A stretch of DNA of 47,065 nt from Candidatus Aegiribacteria sp. (GTDB lineage Bacteria; Fermentibacterota; Fermentibacteria; Fermentibacterales; JCC-6): NCBI GenBank assembly GCA_021108435.1, contig JAIOQY010000069.1:1-47065 (forward strand), given 5' to 3'. The notes beneath the pieces are model-generated. The model was not told the origin of the DNA, made no database searches, and saw only the letters and a list, made by a program, of their open reading frames with translations. The position numbers and the translations under genes are program-made. This document shows positions 1 through 9,371 of the stretch, piece by piece (positions within the stretch are counted from its first letter, which is position 1; the number at the start of each line of letters is the position of its first letter).

Positions 1-126
1 GAAACAATCTCAATGGAGTGCTAGATGAAAGTCACAGAAAATTCGGGACTTGATCATACTTTTCTGATTCTTTCGATTGTTTCATTATCAAGCTTAAGCT
101 TAAGTTTCTGCATGATACTCCGTTCT
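1..126. other. Window-edge stretch without a confident gene
   Basis: This edge lies downstream of the minus-strand gene that ends at 127. On the plus strand, bases 1-24 read as the last codons of an open frame closing with TAG at 22-24. A GGAG at 15-18 lies seven bases before an ATG at 25. That ATG opens a 40-residue frame to 147 with one hydrophobic stretch, overlapping the tail of the minus-strand gene. AAGCTTAAGCTTAAG at about 93-107 is a short self-complementary run. Nothing else is recognisable. Confidence 0.4.
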
Positions 127-147
127 CTATATTTTCACATTGAATAG
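25..147 (+). CDS. Possible 40-residue single-helix peptide
   Basis: A short plus-strand frame starts at ATG 25, directly after a TAG stop at 22-24 in the same frame, with GGAG at 15-18 as a well-placed ribosome binding site. The peptide has about eight polar residues, then a hydrophobic Leu/Ser/Ile-rich stretch that could be one membrane helix. It ends at TAG 145-147, overlapping the convergent minus-strand gene by about 20 bases. No family is recognised. The Shine-Dalgarno and abutting stop favour translation, but the length, low complexity and overlap make it doubtful. It may be a decayed gene start. Confidence 0.2.
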   Translation: MKVTENSGLDHTFLILSIVSLSSLSLSFCMILRSLYFHIE

Positions 148-948
148 TTTTGCGCCTGCAATTGCAGAAACAGAAGAGAATACCAGAAATACCGCCAGCC
201 AGGACCAGTGTCCTCCAAGAACAGCGTAGCGGACTGCTTTAAGAGAATACCATCCTGAAACCGGTCCGTCATCTTCAAGTACTGCTCGGTCTATCCAGGG
301 GCAGAAAAGGCGTTTCAGAGCGTTATTTCCATCAAATCCTCTAAGAATTATCGCTCCATTCCATAAACCGGTTGCGCCCATAGTGTATGGTGTTCCGTTA
401 ATATCGAGACTGCCGATCATATCATCCTCGAATATTATCCTGAAACTGAACTGACTGAGAGTATCAACCATGACAACAGGTGGCATTATCTCAATGTTCG
501 TGCCGACCATATCTATTTCATCTCTCTCCGAAAGAGAATTCCCGTATTCGACAGTAACTGTGACATGTGTATTCCGATCAGCGATTTCAGCTCCGTATCT
601 GGCATCAAGCTGTCCCCAGATCAGCATGAAAGGTATAGCTATAACGAGAAGGGGTTTAAAAATATACAGAAGATACAGTGTGTTGCTGCGTATAAGTCTT
701 CCGGCAAATCCTATAACTGTTTTTGGGCTGCTGACATGAAGAAGTATGCCGAATACTTCCCCAAGCATTCTTTTTCTGAGACTTGAAATCTTTTCCTGGT
801 TTGATGTTAACCTGAAAATGCTGATCATACCGAGACCTGCAAGCATAGAAATGAATAGAAGTCCCCATATGGAAGGGAGGGATCGAAATGGAAGGAGTAC
901 AGTATCCATAACCAGAGTCAGAACGCTTCCGATAATATTGAAAATCAC
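127..948 (-). CDS. Small integral membrane protein, unknown function
   Basis: This is a 273-residue protein with a GTG start that directly abuts the TAA of the upstream hydrolase gene (TAAGTG), so it is the last gene of a three-gene operon. Visible features are hydrophobic segments at about residues 5-45, a basic segment containing TSNQEKISSLRKR, membrane segments at about 90-112, an extracytoplasmic beta-rich stretch of about 130 residues, and a C-terminal helix at about 248-268. The order helix pair, TSNQ-type basic loop, then P-L-x-V with a Q-L-x-x-x-Y ending resembles, from memory, an unnamed membrane family found beside phosphatase-superfamily genes. A distant link to the Oxa1/EMC3-type fold is possible but unproven. 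Its context suggests a partner of the two hydrolases at the membrane. Confidence 0.75.
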   Translation of the reverse strand: MIFNIIGSVLTLVMDTVLLPFRSLPSIWGLLFISMLAGLGMISIFRLTSNQEKISSLRKRMLGEVFGILLHVSSPKTVIGFAGRLIRSNTLYLLYIFKPLLVIAIPFMLIWGQLDARYGAEIADRNTHVTVTVEYGNSLSERDEIDMVGTNIEIMPPVVMVDTLSQFSFRIIFEDDMIGSLDINGTPYTMGATGLWNGAIILRGFDGNNALKRLFCPWIDRAVLEDDGPVSGWYSLKAVRYAVLGGHWSWLAVFLVFSSVSAIAGAKLFNVKI

Positions 949-2919
949 TTAAGAACCGTTTCCACTGAAAATATCCCTTCCACCGGGCGGAAGAACAGGG
1001 ATATCAAAAAGTCCCGCAATGCTTCTCCCCATATCCATAAGATTCGGGTTCTCAACACCGGGTTTTTGTGTGGATAACAGAACTCCCGGAACAGCTGCGG
1101 GATCAATGCAGTGTGTTCCGCTCCATGGATCAAGATTATCGGTGATAACTTCTTCCGGAAAGCTGCCAAGAGTAGTCTCCCACGAAGAACGATAACACCT
1201 TGCGTAGCCGATAATCATGTCAGGAGCGTATGGAGGGAGCTGGCCGGGATAAATCTCGGAAGTGATATGTGCGTTATCTATAACTCTCCTTCCGCTGGCG
1301 GGATCCGTAACTGATTCAAGATCACGCTTTAATCGTATTAGCAGATCCTGAACCTGTTCAGGTGAAACTGCTCCGTTGTCCTCTCGCCCAGCTCTGTTGA
1401 TGAAAAGAGAATTCAGACCAAGCCCATAAGCCCCTGTAGATGCCCAGTCTATTGCCGCAAACATGTCCTGGTTCCTTGCATTTGGCGAAGTGATTGTCGC
1501 GTAGCCTTCTGAAGCAAGCCATGTATTCAGATTGAACGACCTATTGAATGGTGCAAACCCATGATCGGAGAGTACGATTACTTCGGTATTCGCATCTCTT
1601 GCCTCAAGTGCATGGCCAATTACAGAGTCAATCTGCATATACAACTCTCGAATTGCACCCTTGAAACGGGGGCTTGTTGTTGCGTGAAGCGGTGAGTTCG
1701 GATCGAGTACTCTGTAGAACATATGCAAATTCAGATCAAGAGAACTGAAGTAGAAGAAGAAAAGACCATCACGGAACCTGCTCAACTCATGGTGAAAGAG
1801 CTCCAGCCGCTCCTGAAGAACTATCCACGCCTGCTGGAGGTATTCTTCATCTGAAAGAATGCCCCTTGAAAGAGCCTTTGTATCCTCGGGGAAACCCTGG
1901 GTATAGAATCCGCCAAGATTCCTTGCAAGATCGCTGCTGTATCCAGCCGGTGATGAAATCGGTAATGCTGGATCAAGAGGATCTATATTTAGAGGAGACA
2001 TGTAGAGTTTCAGCTTCGGAGTAATCTCTTTCATGTAGAATTTGCCAATTGCGCTGACGCTGGATATATGCGGAATGGCATCAAAACGCATCCTTATCCA
2101 TGGGCTCCACTCACCTGCTGCAAGAACGTAACTGTTGCCCTGAATATCAATTCTTGCCGCATTCGAGATTCTGTCAACACGAACCTCGGCTTCAATCTCC
2201 ATTTCCGGATTTCCAGCGCGCATCGAGTTCTCCGGACCTTTTATCGAACACCTGTAGCAGTTATCACCATAATCTCTAACCGCTACTACAATGCCTCCGG
2301 AAGTACTGTTTGATATTGATCTTGCATCATCCGTGAAGAATGTGAAGCTGCCCTGGCTTCCCCGCATATCCGGTGTGCCAAGACCGGATAGTATGGTCGC
2401 TTTACCTTTATCGGGAGGGAAATCGACCGGCAGTTTGACAAGCTTCACAGGGATACCCTCATCCGTCAACTTTTTCCAGAACGGCTCTCCTTTACGGAGC
2501 AATTCGACTTTTGCTCCGGTTAATGGTAATCTCCAATCGCTTATACTTATTGTTCTGCCGGGTCCGATAACTCGAGAAGTGGACAGATAAGGATCTCTTG
2601 TAGTTGGTTTTCTGTGAATGAAATCGAAAATCCCATGAACATCAGGACCGTATCCGGTTATGAAATTCGACCAGGCAACAGGACTCTGTGGGGGATTGCT
2701 TGTTCCAAGGTTGTTCAACCCTCCATAATCTGCCATTCTGGCAGCGTTAGGCATAACCCCTTCATGAATGAAAGTCCTGAGAAGAAATGGATCTAATCCA
2801 TCGATTCCGAGTACAATTACCCGCTTTGCGGATGAATTCGATTTTGCGCAACCGGTTTTCAATGCCAGAAGCGCTGCTGGAGAAAGAGCCGCCAGCTTAA
2901 GAAATTCACGCCGTTTCAT
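949..2919 (-). CDS. Alkaline-phosphatase-superfamily hydrolase, exported
   Basis: This 656-residue metal-dependent hydrolase belongs to the type I phosphodiesterase/nucleotide pyrophosphatase branch. Its N-terminus reads MKRREFLKLAALSPAALLAL, a twin-arginine signal, followed by TGC, where Cys could be a lipoprotein anchor although the Lys at -3 is unusual. Conserved superfamily blocks are present: VLGIDGLDP (first metal Asp), SPVAWSNFITG (probable nucleophile region), SDHGF at D452-H453 (metal ligands), and GTHCID near the C-terminus (last metal His). The ATG shares one base with the stop of the upstream paralogue, so the two are translationally coupled. The substrate cannot be read from sequence. 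A periplasmic phosphodiester or pyrophosphate cleaver is the likely role. Confidence 0.9.
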   Translation of the reverse strand: MKRREFLKLAALSPAALLALKTGCAKSNSSAKRVIVLGIDGLDPFLLRTFIHEGVMPNAARMADYGGLNNLGTSNPPQSPVAWSNFITGYGPDVHGIFDFIHRKPTTRDPYLSTSRVIGPGRTISISDWRLPLTGAKVELLRKGEPFWKKLTDEGIPVKLVKLPVDFPPDKGKATILSGLGTPDMRGSQGSFTFFTDDARSISNSTSGGIVVAVRDYGDNCYRCSIKGPENSMRAGNPEMEIEAEVRVDRISNAARIDIQGNSYVLAAGEWSPWIRMRFDAIPHISSVSAIGKFYMKEITPKLKLYMSPLNIDPLDPALPISSPAGYSSDLARNLGGFYTQGFPEDTKALSRGILSDEEYLQQAWIVLQERLELFHHELSRFRDGLFFFYFSSLDLNLHMFYRVLDPNSPLHATTSPRFKGAIRELYMQIDSVIGHALEARDANTEVIVLSDHGFAPFNRSFNLNTWLASEGYATITSPNARNQDMFAAIDWASTGAYGLGLNSLFINRAGREDNGAVSPEQVQDLLIRLKRDLESVTDPASGRRVIDNAHITSEIYPGQLPPYAPDMIIGYARCYRSSWETTLGSFPEEVITDNLDPWSGTHCIDPAAVPGVLLSTQKPGVENPNLMDMGRSIAGLFDIPVLPPGGRDIFSGNGS

Positions 2920-4979
2920 TATCTGTTTTCATTTCCAGTGAGTATTTTTCCATCCATGTATGAAGGCGGTCTGATTCCAAGAACTCTAAGGATTGTCGGA
3001 GCAATATCAAGAATGGAAGCATTGAACGAGTCAAGTTTCATATTTGATGCCAGAGTTCCGGGAACAAGTTTGTGATCATGACAGTGATCTCCGTTCCAAC
3101 GTCTGGTGTTGGGATATATCACTTTACTTCCAACCCCGCCGGTGACACAACCCCAGCCGGCCCTGAATCCTGTTTTCGTACCTACTACAAGATCGGGAGA
3201 TCCGGTGACGTAGGGACCATGATATATGTCCGATGCGGAATATACAGCGTTAATCACACGTTCTCCTTCGTCTGTTTCAAGAATAAGCAGTTTATCAGCA
3301 ATCTCAGTCAGAAGCTCTTCAGCATCTATGCCAGGTTCGACAATCCCATTTCCTTCACGACCTTTAATGTTCAGCATAATTCCTGCGAGCCCCATGGACC
3401 AGGCTCTTGTTTTTGACCAGTCAACACCTTTAAAAGATGTGTCAACTGTTTCCACGCCGTCTTTCAGAAAAAGGTATCCATTGGACAGCAGCCACCTGTT
3501 GAAATCAATACAGGTATGGAAGGATGTAAAGCCATGATCGGACATGACAATGAGCATATCGTCTTTCCGCAGTTCAGAGAGGGTTCTGCCTATCAGCTCA
3601 TCCATTCTTAAGTACATGTTATGAATCGGAGTATCAGGAGTTGTTCCCTGACCCCAGAACATATGCTGTATCCTGTCTGAAGTATCAAATACACATACGA
3701 CAAGGCCCCTGCCAGTGTGAGAGAGAGCATCAAAATACATTTTCTCTCTCTCCTCGAAGATGGACCAGGACTGATCCAGAAAGATATTTTCAGAAACAGC
3801 ATCATTGTTCAGAGCCCAGGTATCCTCGGCAAGGCCAAGTGTAGCAAAAGGTCCATAAAGTCCAGCCAGATATTTCGAGTAATAAACGGGATGTGAAATG
3901 GGCAGAGAAGGAGAGAAAGGATCGATATGCAGCGCTGTGGAATAAACGGAGGGACAGCTGTTCTCCATAGTCAGACAGAATCTTGATATAGCCTTGATTT
4001 TCTTTCTGCCTGATTTGAAAGTAAGTTCAACCCATTCGGAAAGAACTCCTTGCGAGATGGATATTTTCCTGTCTCCAATTATAAGAGTAATACGTTCTCC
4101 GGAAATTTCCAGTTCAAGCGGGATAGTCGCGCATATGCCATCATTTTTCATTGGACCTGGAAATATTCCTGTCCAGAGATGTTCGTTAACCTTCGATAGT
4201 TCCCGCCGGATACCTCCCGCATATGAGTCTCCGGAATCCTTTTCAGAAAACACGGTATAGCTTCCCTGAGTTCCTCTGAGATCAGGTACGCACATTCCGC
4301 TCAGAAGCTGTCCATCCAGTGATTCAGGGGGATAGGTTATGGGTACTCTAAGAACTGTAGATTTGATGCCATACTTTCTCAGAAGAATCCAGAAGGGTTT
4401 GCTTTTACGGAGAAGTCTGACAAATGATTTTGATACATTGAAACCGAAGGCGCCAAAACCCACTCTGGAAGTTGTTGATCCTGTTTTCACTGAAGAAAGT
4501 GTAGGAAGGTAACGCTCCCGGTCCGGTGCGAGGAAATCGAAAATATCATGTTTTCCAGGATTAACACCTGTTTGAAAAGAAGACCATGCAACAGGAGATA
4601 TCCCCGGACATGTTGTCTGTAAATCACAGAATGTGCCGTTCTTACGCATGCTGTCAAGATATGGTAATTGACCGGAATCCATCATCTGTCCGGCAATACG
4701 TGGTGAAAACCCATCGAGTCCCAGAACGACCACTCTTTTCGAGATTTGCTTATACTGCCGTCTTCTTCGCTTGATGAATCTTATAATCAGAGTTACCGGC
4801 CATATAAGAGCAGACAGCATCGAAGCGAATAGCGCATTAAGAATGACGAGAAATGATGTTACTATTCCAAATCCCGCGCCTGGTCCCACATATGCGGATA
4901 CCGCAGTGACAAATAGCAACAGAATAATGATGAGAAAGGGAATCCGACATTTGTCGTTTCCCTGAAACCTGTCAATAAT
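2919..4979 (-). CDS. Second alkaline-phosphatase-superfamily hydrolase, secreted or membrane-anchored
   Basis: This is a paralogue of the next gene with the same blocks: VLGLDGFSP, SPVAWSSFQTG, SDHGF and GDHCHDHKLVPG. A TTG at 4919 would be a conventional start but has no Shine-Dalgarno and would begin inside a hydrophobic core. Reading in frame to an ATT at 4979 puts GGGAGG exactly six bases upstream. It also adds a charged n-region, a hydrophobic LIIILLLF core and a signal peptidase-like AVSA site before YVGPGAG. I therefore prefer ATT (686 residues; metal-binding Asp at about 481). Further hydrophobic segments follow before a polybasic RRRRQ stretch, so the hydrolase domain may be membrane-tethered. 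It is the first gene of the three-gene operon. Function is certain at superfamily level only. Confidence 0.87.
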   Translation of the reverse strand: MIDRFQGNDKCRIPFLIIILLLFVTAVSAYVGPGAGFGIVTSFLVILNALFASMLSALIWPVTLIIRFIKRRRRQYKQISKRVVVLGLDGFSPRIAGQMMDSGQLPYLDSMRKNGTFCDLQTTCPGISPVAWSSFQTGVNPGKHDIFDFLAPDRERYLPTLSSVKTGSTTSRVGFGAFGFNVSKSFVRLLRKSKPFWILLRKYGIKSTVLRVPITYPPESLDGQLLSGMCVPDLRGTQGSYTVFSEKDSGDSYAGGIRRELSKVNEHLWTGIFPGPMKNDGICATIPLELEISGERITLIIGDRKISISQGVLSEWVELTFKSGRKKIKAISRFCLTMENSCPSVYSTALHIDPFSPSLPISHPVYYSKYLAGLYGPFATLGLAEDTWALNNDAVSENIFLDQSWSIFEEREKMYFDALSHTGRGLVVCVFDTSDRIQHMFWGQGTTPDTPIHNMYLRMDELIGRTLSELRKDDMLIVMSDHGFTSFHTCIDFNRWLLSNGYLFLKDGVETVDTSFKGVDWSKTRAWSMGLAGIMLNIKGREGNGIVEPGIDAEELLTEIADKLLILETDEGERVINAVYSASDIYHGPYVTGSPDLVVGTKTGFRAGWGCVTGGVGSKVIYPNTRRWNGDHCHDHKLVPGTLASNMKLDSFNASILDIAPTILRVLGIRPPSYMDGKILTGNENR

Positions 4980-5162
4980 GATTTTCCTCCCTTTGAAATA
5001 TCCACCGGAAAGAAGTGCTCGTCAAACAGTAAACTACCATATCAGGTAGAATTTGTTTATCTTTCGCTTTCCTGCAGACAGTACTTTTTATTAAATACAG
5101 AAGTGTTTTTTGAGAGTTCTGTTTACTGAATAACAACACCTGTTTCACGGAGGATCAACTGG
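4920..5162. other. Divergent intergenic control region
   Basis: This region separates the minus-strand hydrolase operon from the plus-strand activase gene. It holds the ribosome binding site of the hydrolase gene (GGGAGG on the minus strand, 4986-4991), the probable beginning of that gene, and a strong GGAGG at 5150-5154 for the ATG at 5163. The AT-rich segment at about 5050-5130 presumably carries both promoters, but I cannot identify convincing -35/-10 pairs. Confidence 0.5.
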
Positions 5163-8100
5163 ATGAGCGCCAGAATCGGTATCGATATGGGATCTGTAAG
5201 CGTTAAAGTTGTACAAATGGATGGGAATCGTATTTCCAGAGCAGTATACAGGCGCCACCACGGTAATCCGGTTGACAGTCTTGTTTCTATTCTATCTGAT
5301 CTTGATGGGTGGGAGGGAATTCCCACGGCATTCACAGGCAGTTGCTCCAGAACAGCCGCTTTCGTTGCTGGAAGTAAGCCTGTAAATGAAGTTGTGGCTC
5401 TCGCAGGAGCGATACCTCAATGCTGTCCTGAGGTTTATTCGGTTATCGAGATGGGTGGACAGGATTCAAAACTTCTTCTGTTCAGAAATACTATTGAAGG
5501 AATCGCTTTCGATGATTTTTCAATGAATTCCGTCTGTGCCGCCGGCACAGGATCATTTCTTGATCAGCAGGCATCAAGGCTCGGACTGAAACCCGAAGAA
5601 CTCGGAGAACTTGCCCTTCAGTGCAAAAATCCTCCAAGAATTGCCGGCAGATGCAGTGTATTCGCGAAGACAGACATGATTCATCTACAGCAGATAGGAA
5701 CACCTGTAGCACATATTGTCGCAGGGCTCTGCTTCGCAGTTGCACGGAATTTCAAAAGTTCCATCGCCTCAGGAAAGGATTTTCGCCCTCCTGTCGCATT
5801 TGTGGGAGGAGTTGCAGCCAATCCAGGTATGGTTCAAGCATTCAGGGAAGTACTCGGTCATGAGTATTCTGATCTTATTGTACCCGAGCATTTCAGGTGT
5901 CTAGTAGCTGCTGGAGCCGCAATTGTATCCCGGGATAGTGATCTTTCAGTTCTTCAGAACAAATACATCGATAGTCTTCTGGATTCATCCGGGAGTAAAA
6001 TGACGGTGAAATCACTTGAACCTCTCAAACAGTTTTCCATTCATCATCCAGGCGTTGCATCAGCTCCCGTCATCACCACTGAGGCTGTCTACATAGGCAT
6101 TGATGTAGGTTCAATCAGCACAAATCTTGTGGCTATAGGAGCTCAAACCAGAGAGCTTCACGCATCTGAATATCTCATGACAGCCGGGAAACCACTTGAA
6201 GCTGTAAAGGAAGGACTTTCCAGACTGTTTCACACACTTGGTGCTGAAAGGGAAGTTCTCGGTCTTGGAACAACCGGTTCAGGCAGATATATGATAGGTG
6301 ATTTCACAGGAGCGGATGTTGTCAGGAATGAAATTACAGCTCAGGCAAGAGCTGCTGTTGAAATAGACCCTGGGGTAGACACTATTTTCGAGATTGGCGG
6401 GCAGGACTCCAAATACATTTCACTCGAGAATGGAAGAGTTGTCGATTTTGAGATGAACAAGGTTTGTGCCGCAGGAACAGGCTCATTTCTTGAGGAACAG
6501 GCCGAGAAGCTTGGACTCAGCATAAAGGATTTTGGACCATGTGCCATTAATGCCCCTGAGCCATGCGGTCTCGGTGAAAGATGCACCGTATTCATGGAAA
6601 GTGATGTATTTTCTCATCAGGCAGATGGCGCATCAGTTGAGAATCTTGTCTCCGGTCTATCATATTCAATTGTTAAGAATTATCTGCACAGAGTCGTAGG
6701 CGAGAAGAAAATCGGCAAGCATATTTTCTTTCAAGGCGGAACGGCATTCAATGAAGGTGTTGCAGCTGCTTTCAACGCGGTTCTCACTGATGGTAATATC
6801 ACAATACCCTCCAACCATCATGTAACAGGAGCAATAGGAGTCGCTCTGCTTGCAATGGAAGAAAAACAACCAGGGCCATCCTCATTCAAGGGATTCCGTC
6901 TGGCTTCCGAAAAATACAGACAGGATTCATTCGTATGCAAAAGCTGCTCCAATAATTGCGAAATCCACCGCGTAACTCTCCAGGATGGAAGAAAGCTTTA
7001 TTACGGAGGAAGATGTGAAAAGTATGAAACAGGAAAATCTTCAATAGAAGCGGATAATGAAGGACAAAACCTCTTTATTTACAGAGAAAAGCTACTTCTG
7101 GGTAATTTCAATGAAGAAGTATCAGGAACTAAACCAAAAATGGGAATCCCAAGAGCGCTCTGGTTCTGGGAGTTCTTTCCATTCTTCAGAACTTTCTTTG
7201 AAGAATGCGGTTTTGATGTTGTTCTTTCGGGAACTTCTACAAGTAATCTGATCCATTCCGGTGTTGAAAGCGTAGCAGCGGAAACCTGCTTTCCAGTGAA
7301 ACTTGCTCACGGACATGTTCTAGATCTGCTTGAAAAGGATGTGGACTACATATTTCTTCCTTCAATTCTAAGATCCTTCCCGCAGGGTAATTTTTCTGAA
7401 TCGTATAATTGTCCCTATATCGAAGGATCACCTCATATTATAGATTCCAGCCTCGGACTCTCAACCGAGGAAAATGTTAAAACACTCAGTCCGGTACTTG
7501 ATTTCTCTTTATCCGGTAAAGACTGGATGAATGGTCTTCTCAAAATGGCTGAGGGATTGAACATTAATAGAAAATCCGCAGTCAAAGCTTGTATGAATGC
7601 AAGGAAGAAGCAGACTGCTTTTGCGGATTCGTTATTGGAACTCGGTCGAGAAGCTCTCGCAAAAGTGAAAGATAATCAACCTGTATTCGTCATAATAAGC
7701 AGACCGTACAACGGTTCGGATCCTGCGGTTAATGTTGAACTTCCAGGTAAACTTGCGAAAATGGGAGCTATAGTCATACCTACCGATTGTCTTGAGCTTC
7801 CAATGGAGCGAATATCTGAAATGCACCCGAACATGTACTGGCAATATGGTCAGCGAATCATTGCAGCGGCACTTGCAATAAGAGAAAACAAGTTGCTTAA
7901 CGGTGTTTACATCACTAACTTCGGTTGCGGTCCTGATTCATTTATTCAACATGAAGTAGCAAGGATAATGGGCGAAAAACCTATGCTTACGATAGAAATC
8001 GATGAACATGCTGCTGACGCAGGTGTCATTACCCGTTGCGAAGCATTCATGGACGCTATTGCAGGCAGAAGAGAGAACGGAACATCTTCATTCCAGGAAA

Positions 8101-9347
8101 TGCTCGGCAACAGAAATATGGAAATCAAAGACAGACAGGTATGGATTCCATGGCTGGGTGAAGCTACGGGAATTGCGGTTGCGGCAGCCCGGAAGCATGG
8201 CGTTAATGCCGTCCGCATCCCGCCAACCACGAAGGAATCTGTTGCATTAGGCCGTTCGGTGACCACCGGAAAAGAATGCTATCCCGCTATTATCACAATA
8301 GGAAATATGCTGTCGATTCTAAAGGAGAATAATCCATCCGATACAGCCTTTTTCATGGGAACAGCCTCCGGACCGTGCCGATTCGGTCAGTACTGCAGCT
8401 ACCACAGGATACTACTTGATCGTCACGGATTTGAGGATGTACCCATCATAACGGCCACTTCCAGCGATTCGTACACAAGCGTAAAGGAGCTGTCATCACT
8501 CGCATTTCAAATTGATATGCTCAAAGCAGCGATAGCCGGAGATATCCTGAAAAGCGCTCTCTACCGCGTACGGCCATATGAAATCGAGAGCGGCAGAGCC
8601 GATGAGGTAATGAATACTTCGCTCACTGCAGCCGCTGAAGCGATGGAAAAAGGGAAATCATTAATCCCTGTACTTGCACAATCAGCTGAGGAATACTTGA
8701 AAATACCCAGAAAAGATGTTCCAAAACCTCTTGTACTTATGTTCGGTGAAATTTATGTACGTAATGACTCCTTTGCTCACTCTTTCACTGATCTGCGAAT
8801 TGAAGCACTGGGAGGAGAGGTCTTTAATACACCTCTTATGGAATGGTTTGAATTCGTCAACTACTCCTTCATACAGAAATCGAAAGATCGAAAAAGGATT
8901 CCTGATCTTGTCAGGGGATATTCAAGAATGAAACTTATGTCGAAACTTAGAAAACAGATGGAAGCCCCTTTTGCTTCACTTCTTGCAGATCGTCCTGAAC
9001 CGGAACCTTTCGAGATTCTGAATACCGCAAAACCCTACATGGAAGAAAACGTAGGCGGTGAGGCTATTCTTTGTGTTGGAGCACCCCTTTCCCTCGCTGA
9101 AAAAGGAATAATAGACGGTGCTGTGAATATATTCCCATTTACATGCCTTCCCGGAACGATTGTAACTGCTATCAGCAAGAGAATACGTAAGGAACATCGG
9201 GATCTTCCATGGCTCAATTTAGCCTTTGACGGTCAGGAAGATACAGATAATGAAGCAAGACTTGAAGCGTTCATGTATCAGGTCACTCAAACCTTCATGG
9301 AGAAATCCGGGAAAAAGGCTGATCTTTCATTGATAACAATGAAGTAA
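5163..9347 (+). CDS. Double acyl-CoA dehydratase activase / DUF2229 fusion (BadF/HgdC type)
   Basis: This 1394-residue protein has two tandem ASKHA ATPase domains of the BadF/BadG/BcrA/HgdC activase type. Domain 1 (about 5-260) shows GIDMGS, GGQDSK at 98-103, Cys125 in CAAGTG, Cys164 in GRCSVF and GGVAANPG. Domain 2 (about 310-570) repeats this with GIDVGS, GGQDSK, Cys435, Cys474 and GGTAFNEG. In single-domain activases the two Cys of a dimer hold a [4Fe-4S] cluster; here both halves lie in one chain. A Cys cluster C592-x2-C-x3-C599 and then a DUF2229/HgdB-like region (from about 659, GIPRALWFWEFFPF) follow. Classical activases inject electrons into 2-hydroxyacyl-CoA dehydratases by ATP hydrolysis. 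The role of the long fused form is not established, and no dehydratase genes are next to it. GGAGG precedes the ATG by eight bases. Confidence 0.93.
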   Translation: MSARIGIDMGSVSVKVVQMDGNRISRAVYRRHHGNPVDSLVSILSDLDGWEGIPTAFTGSCSRTAAFVAGSKPVNEVVALAGAIPQCCPEVYSVIEMGGQDSKLLLFRNTIEGIAFDDFSMNSVCAAGTGSFLDQQASRLGLKPEELGELALQCKNPPRIAGRCSVFAKTDMIHLQQIGTPVAHIVAGLCFAVARNFKSSIASGKDFRPPVAFVGGVAANPGMVQAFREVLGHEYSDLIVPEHFRCLVAAGAAIVSRDSDLSVLQNKYIDSLLDSSGSKMTVKSLEPLKQFSIHHPGVASAPVITTEAVYIGIDVGSISTNLVAIGAQTRELHASEYLMTAGKPLEAVKEGLSRLFHTLGAEREVLGLGTTGSGRYMIGDFTGADVVRNEITAQARAAVEIDPGVDTIFEIGGQDSKYISLENGRVVDFEMNKVCAAGTGSFLEEQAEKLGLSIKDFGPCAINAPEPCGLGERCTVFMESDVFSHQADGASVENLVSGLSYSIVKNYLHRVVGEKKIGKHIFFQGGTAFNEGVAAAFNAVLTDGNITIPSNHHVTGAIGVALLAMEEKQPGPSSFKGFRLASEKYRQDSFVCKSCSNNCEIHRVTLQDGRKLYYGGRCEKYETGKSSIEADNEGQNLFIYREKLLLGNFNEEVSGTKPKMGIPRALWFWEFFPFFRTFFEECGFDVVLSGTSTSNLIHSGVESVAAETCFPVKLAHGHVLDLLEKDVDYIFLPSILRSFPQGNFSESYNCPYIEGSPHIIDSSLGLSTEENVKTLSPVLDFSLSGKDWMNGLLKMAEGLNINRKSAVKACMNARKKQTAFADSLLELGREALAKVKDNQPVFVIISRPYNGSDPAVNVELPGKLAKMGAIVIPTDCLELPMERISEMHPNMYWQYGQRIIAAALAIRENKLLNGVYITNFGCGPDSFIQHEVARIMGEKPMLTIEIDEHAADAGVITRCEAFMDAIAGRRENGTSSFQEMLGNRNMEIKDRQVWIPWLGEATGIAVAAARKHGVNAVRIPPTTKESVALGRSVTTGKECYPAIITIGNMLSILKENNPSDTAFFMGTASGPCRFGQYCSYHRILLDRHGFEDVPIITATSSDSYTSVKELSSLAFQIDMLKAAIAGDILKSALYRVRPYEIESGRADEVMNTSLTAAAEAMEKGKSLIPVLAQSAEEYLKIPRKDVPKPLVLMFGEIYVRNDSFAHSFTDLRIEALGGEVFNTPLMEWFEFVNYSFIQKSKDRKRIPDLVRGYSRMKLMSKLRKQMEAPFASLLADRPEPEPFEILNTAKPYMEENVGGEAILCVGAPLSLAEKGIIDGAVNIFPFTCLPGTIVTAISKRIRKEHRDLPWLNLAFDGQEDTDNEARLEAFMYQVTQTFMEKSGKKADLSLITMK

Positions 9348-9371
9348 TTCAATTTGAAAGCGCAGGAAATA

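Noticed and set aside
9354-9371. TTG start for the M18 aminopeptidase
   Set aside because: No Shine-Dalgarno precedes it, whereas ATG 9372 has AGGA at good spacing.
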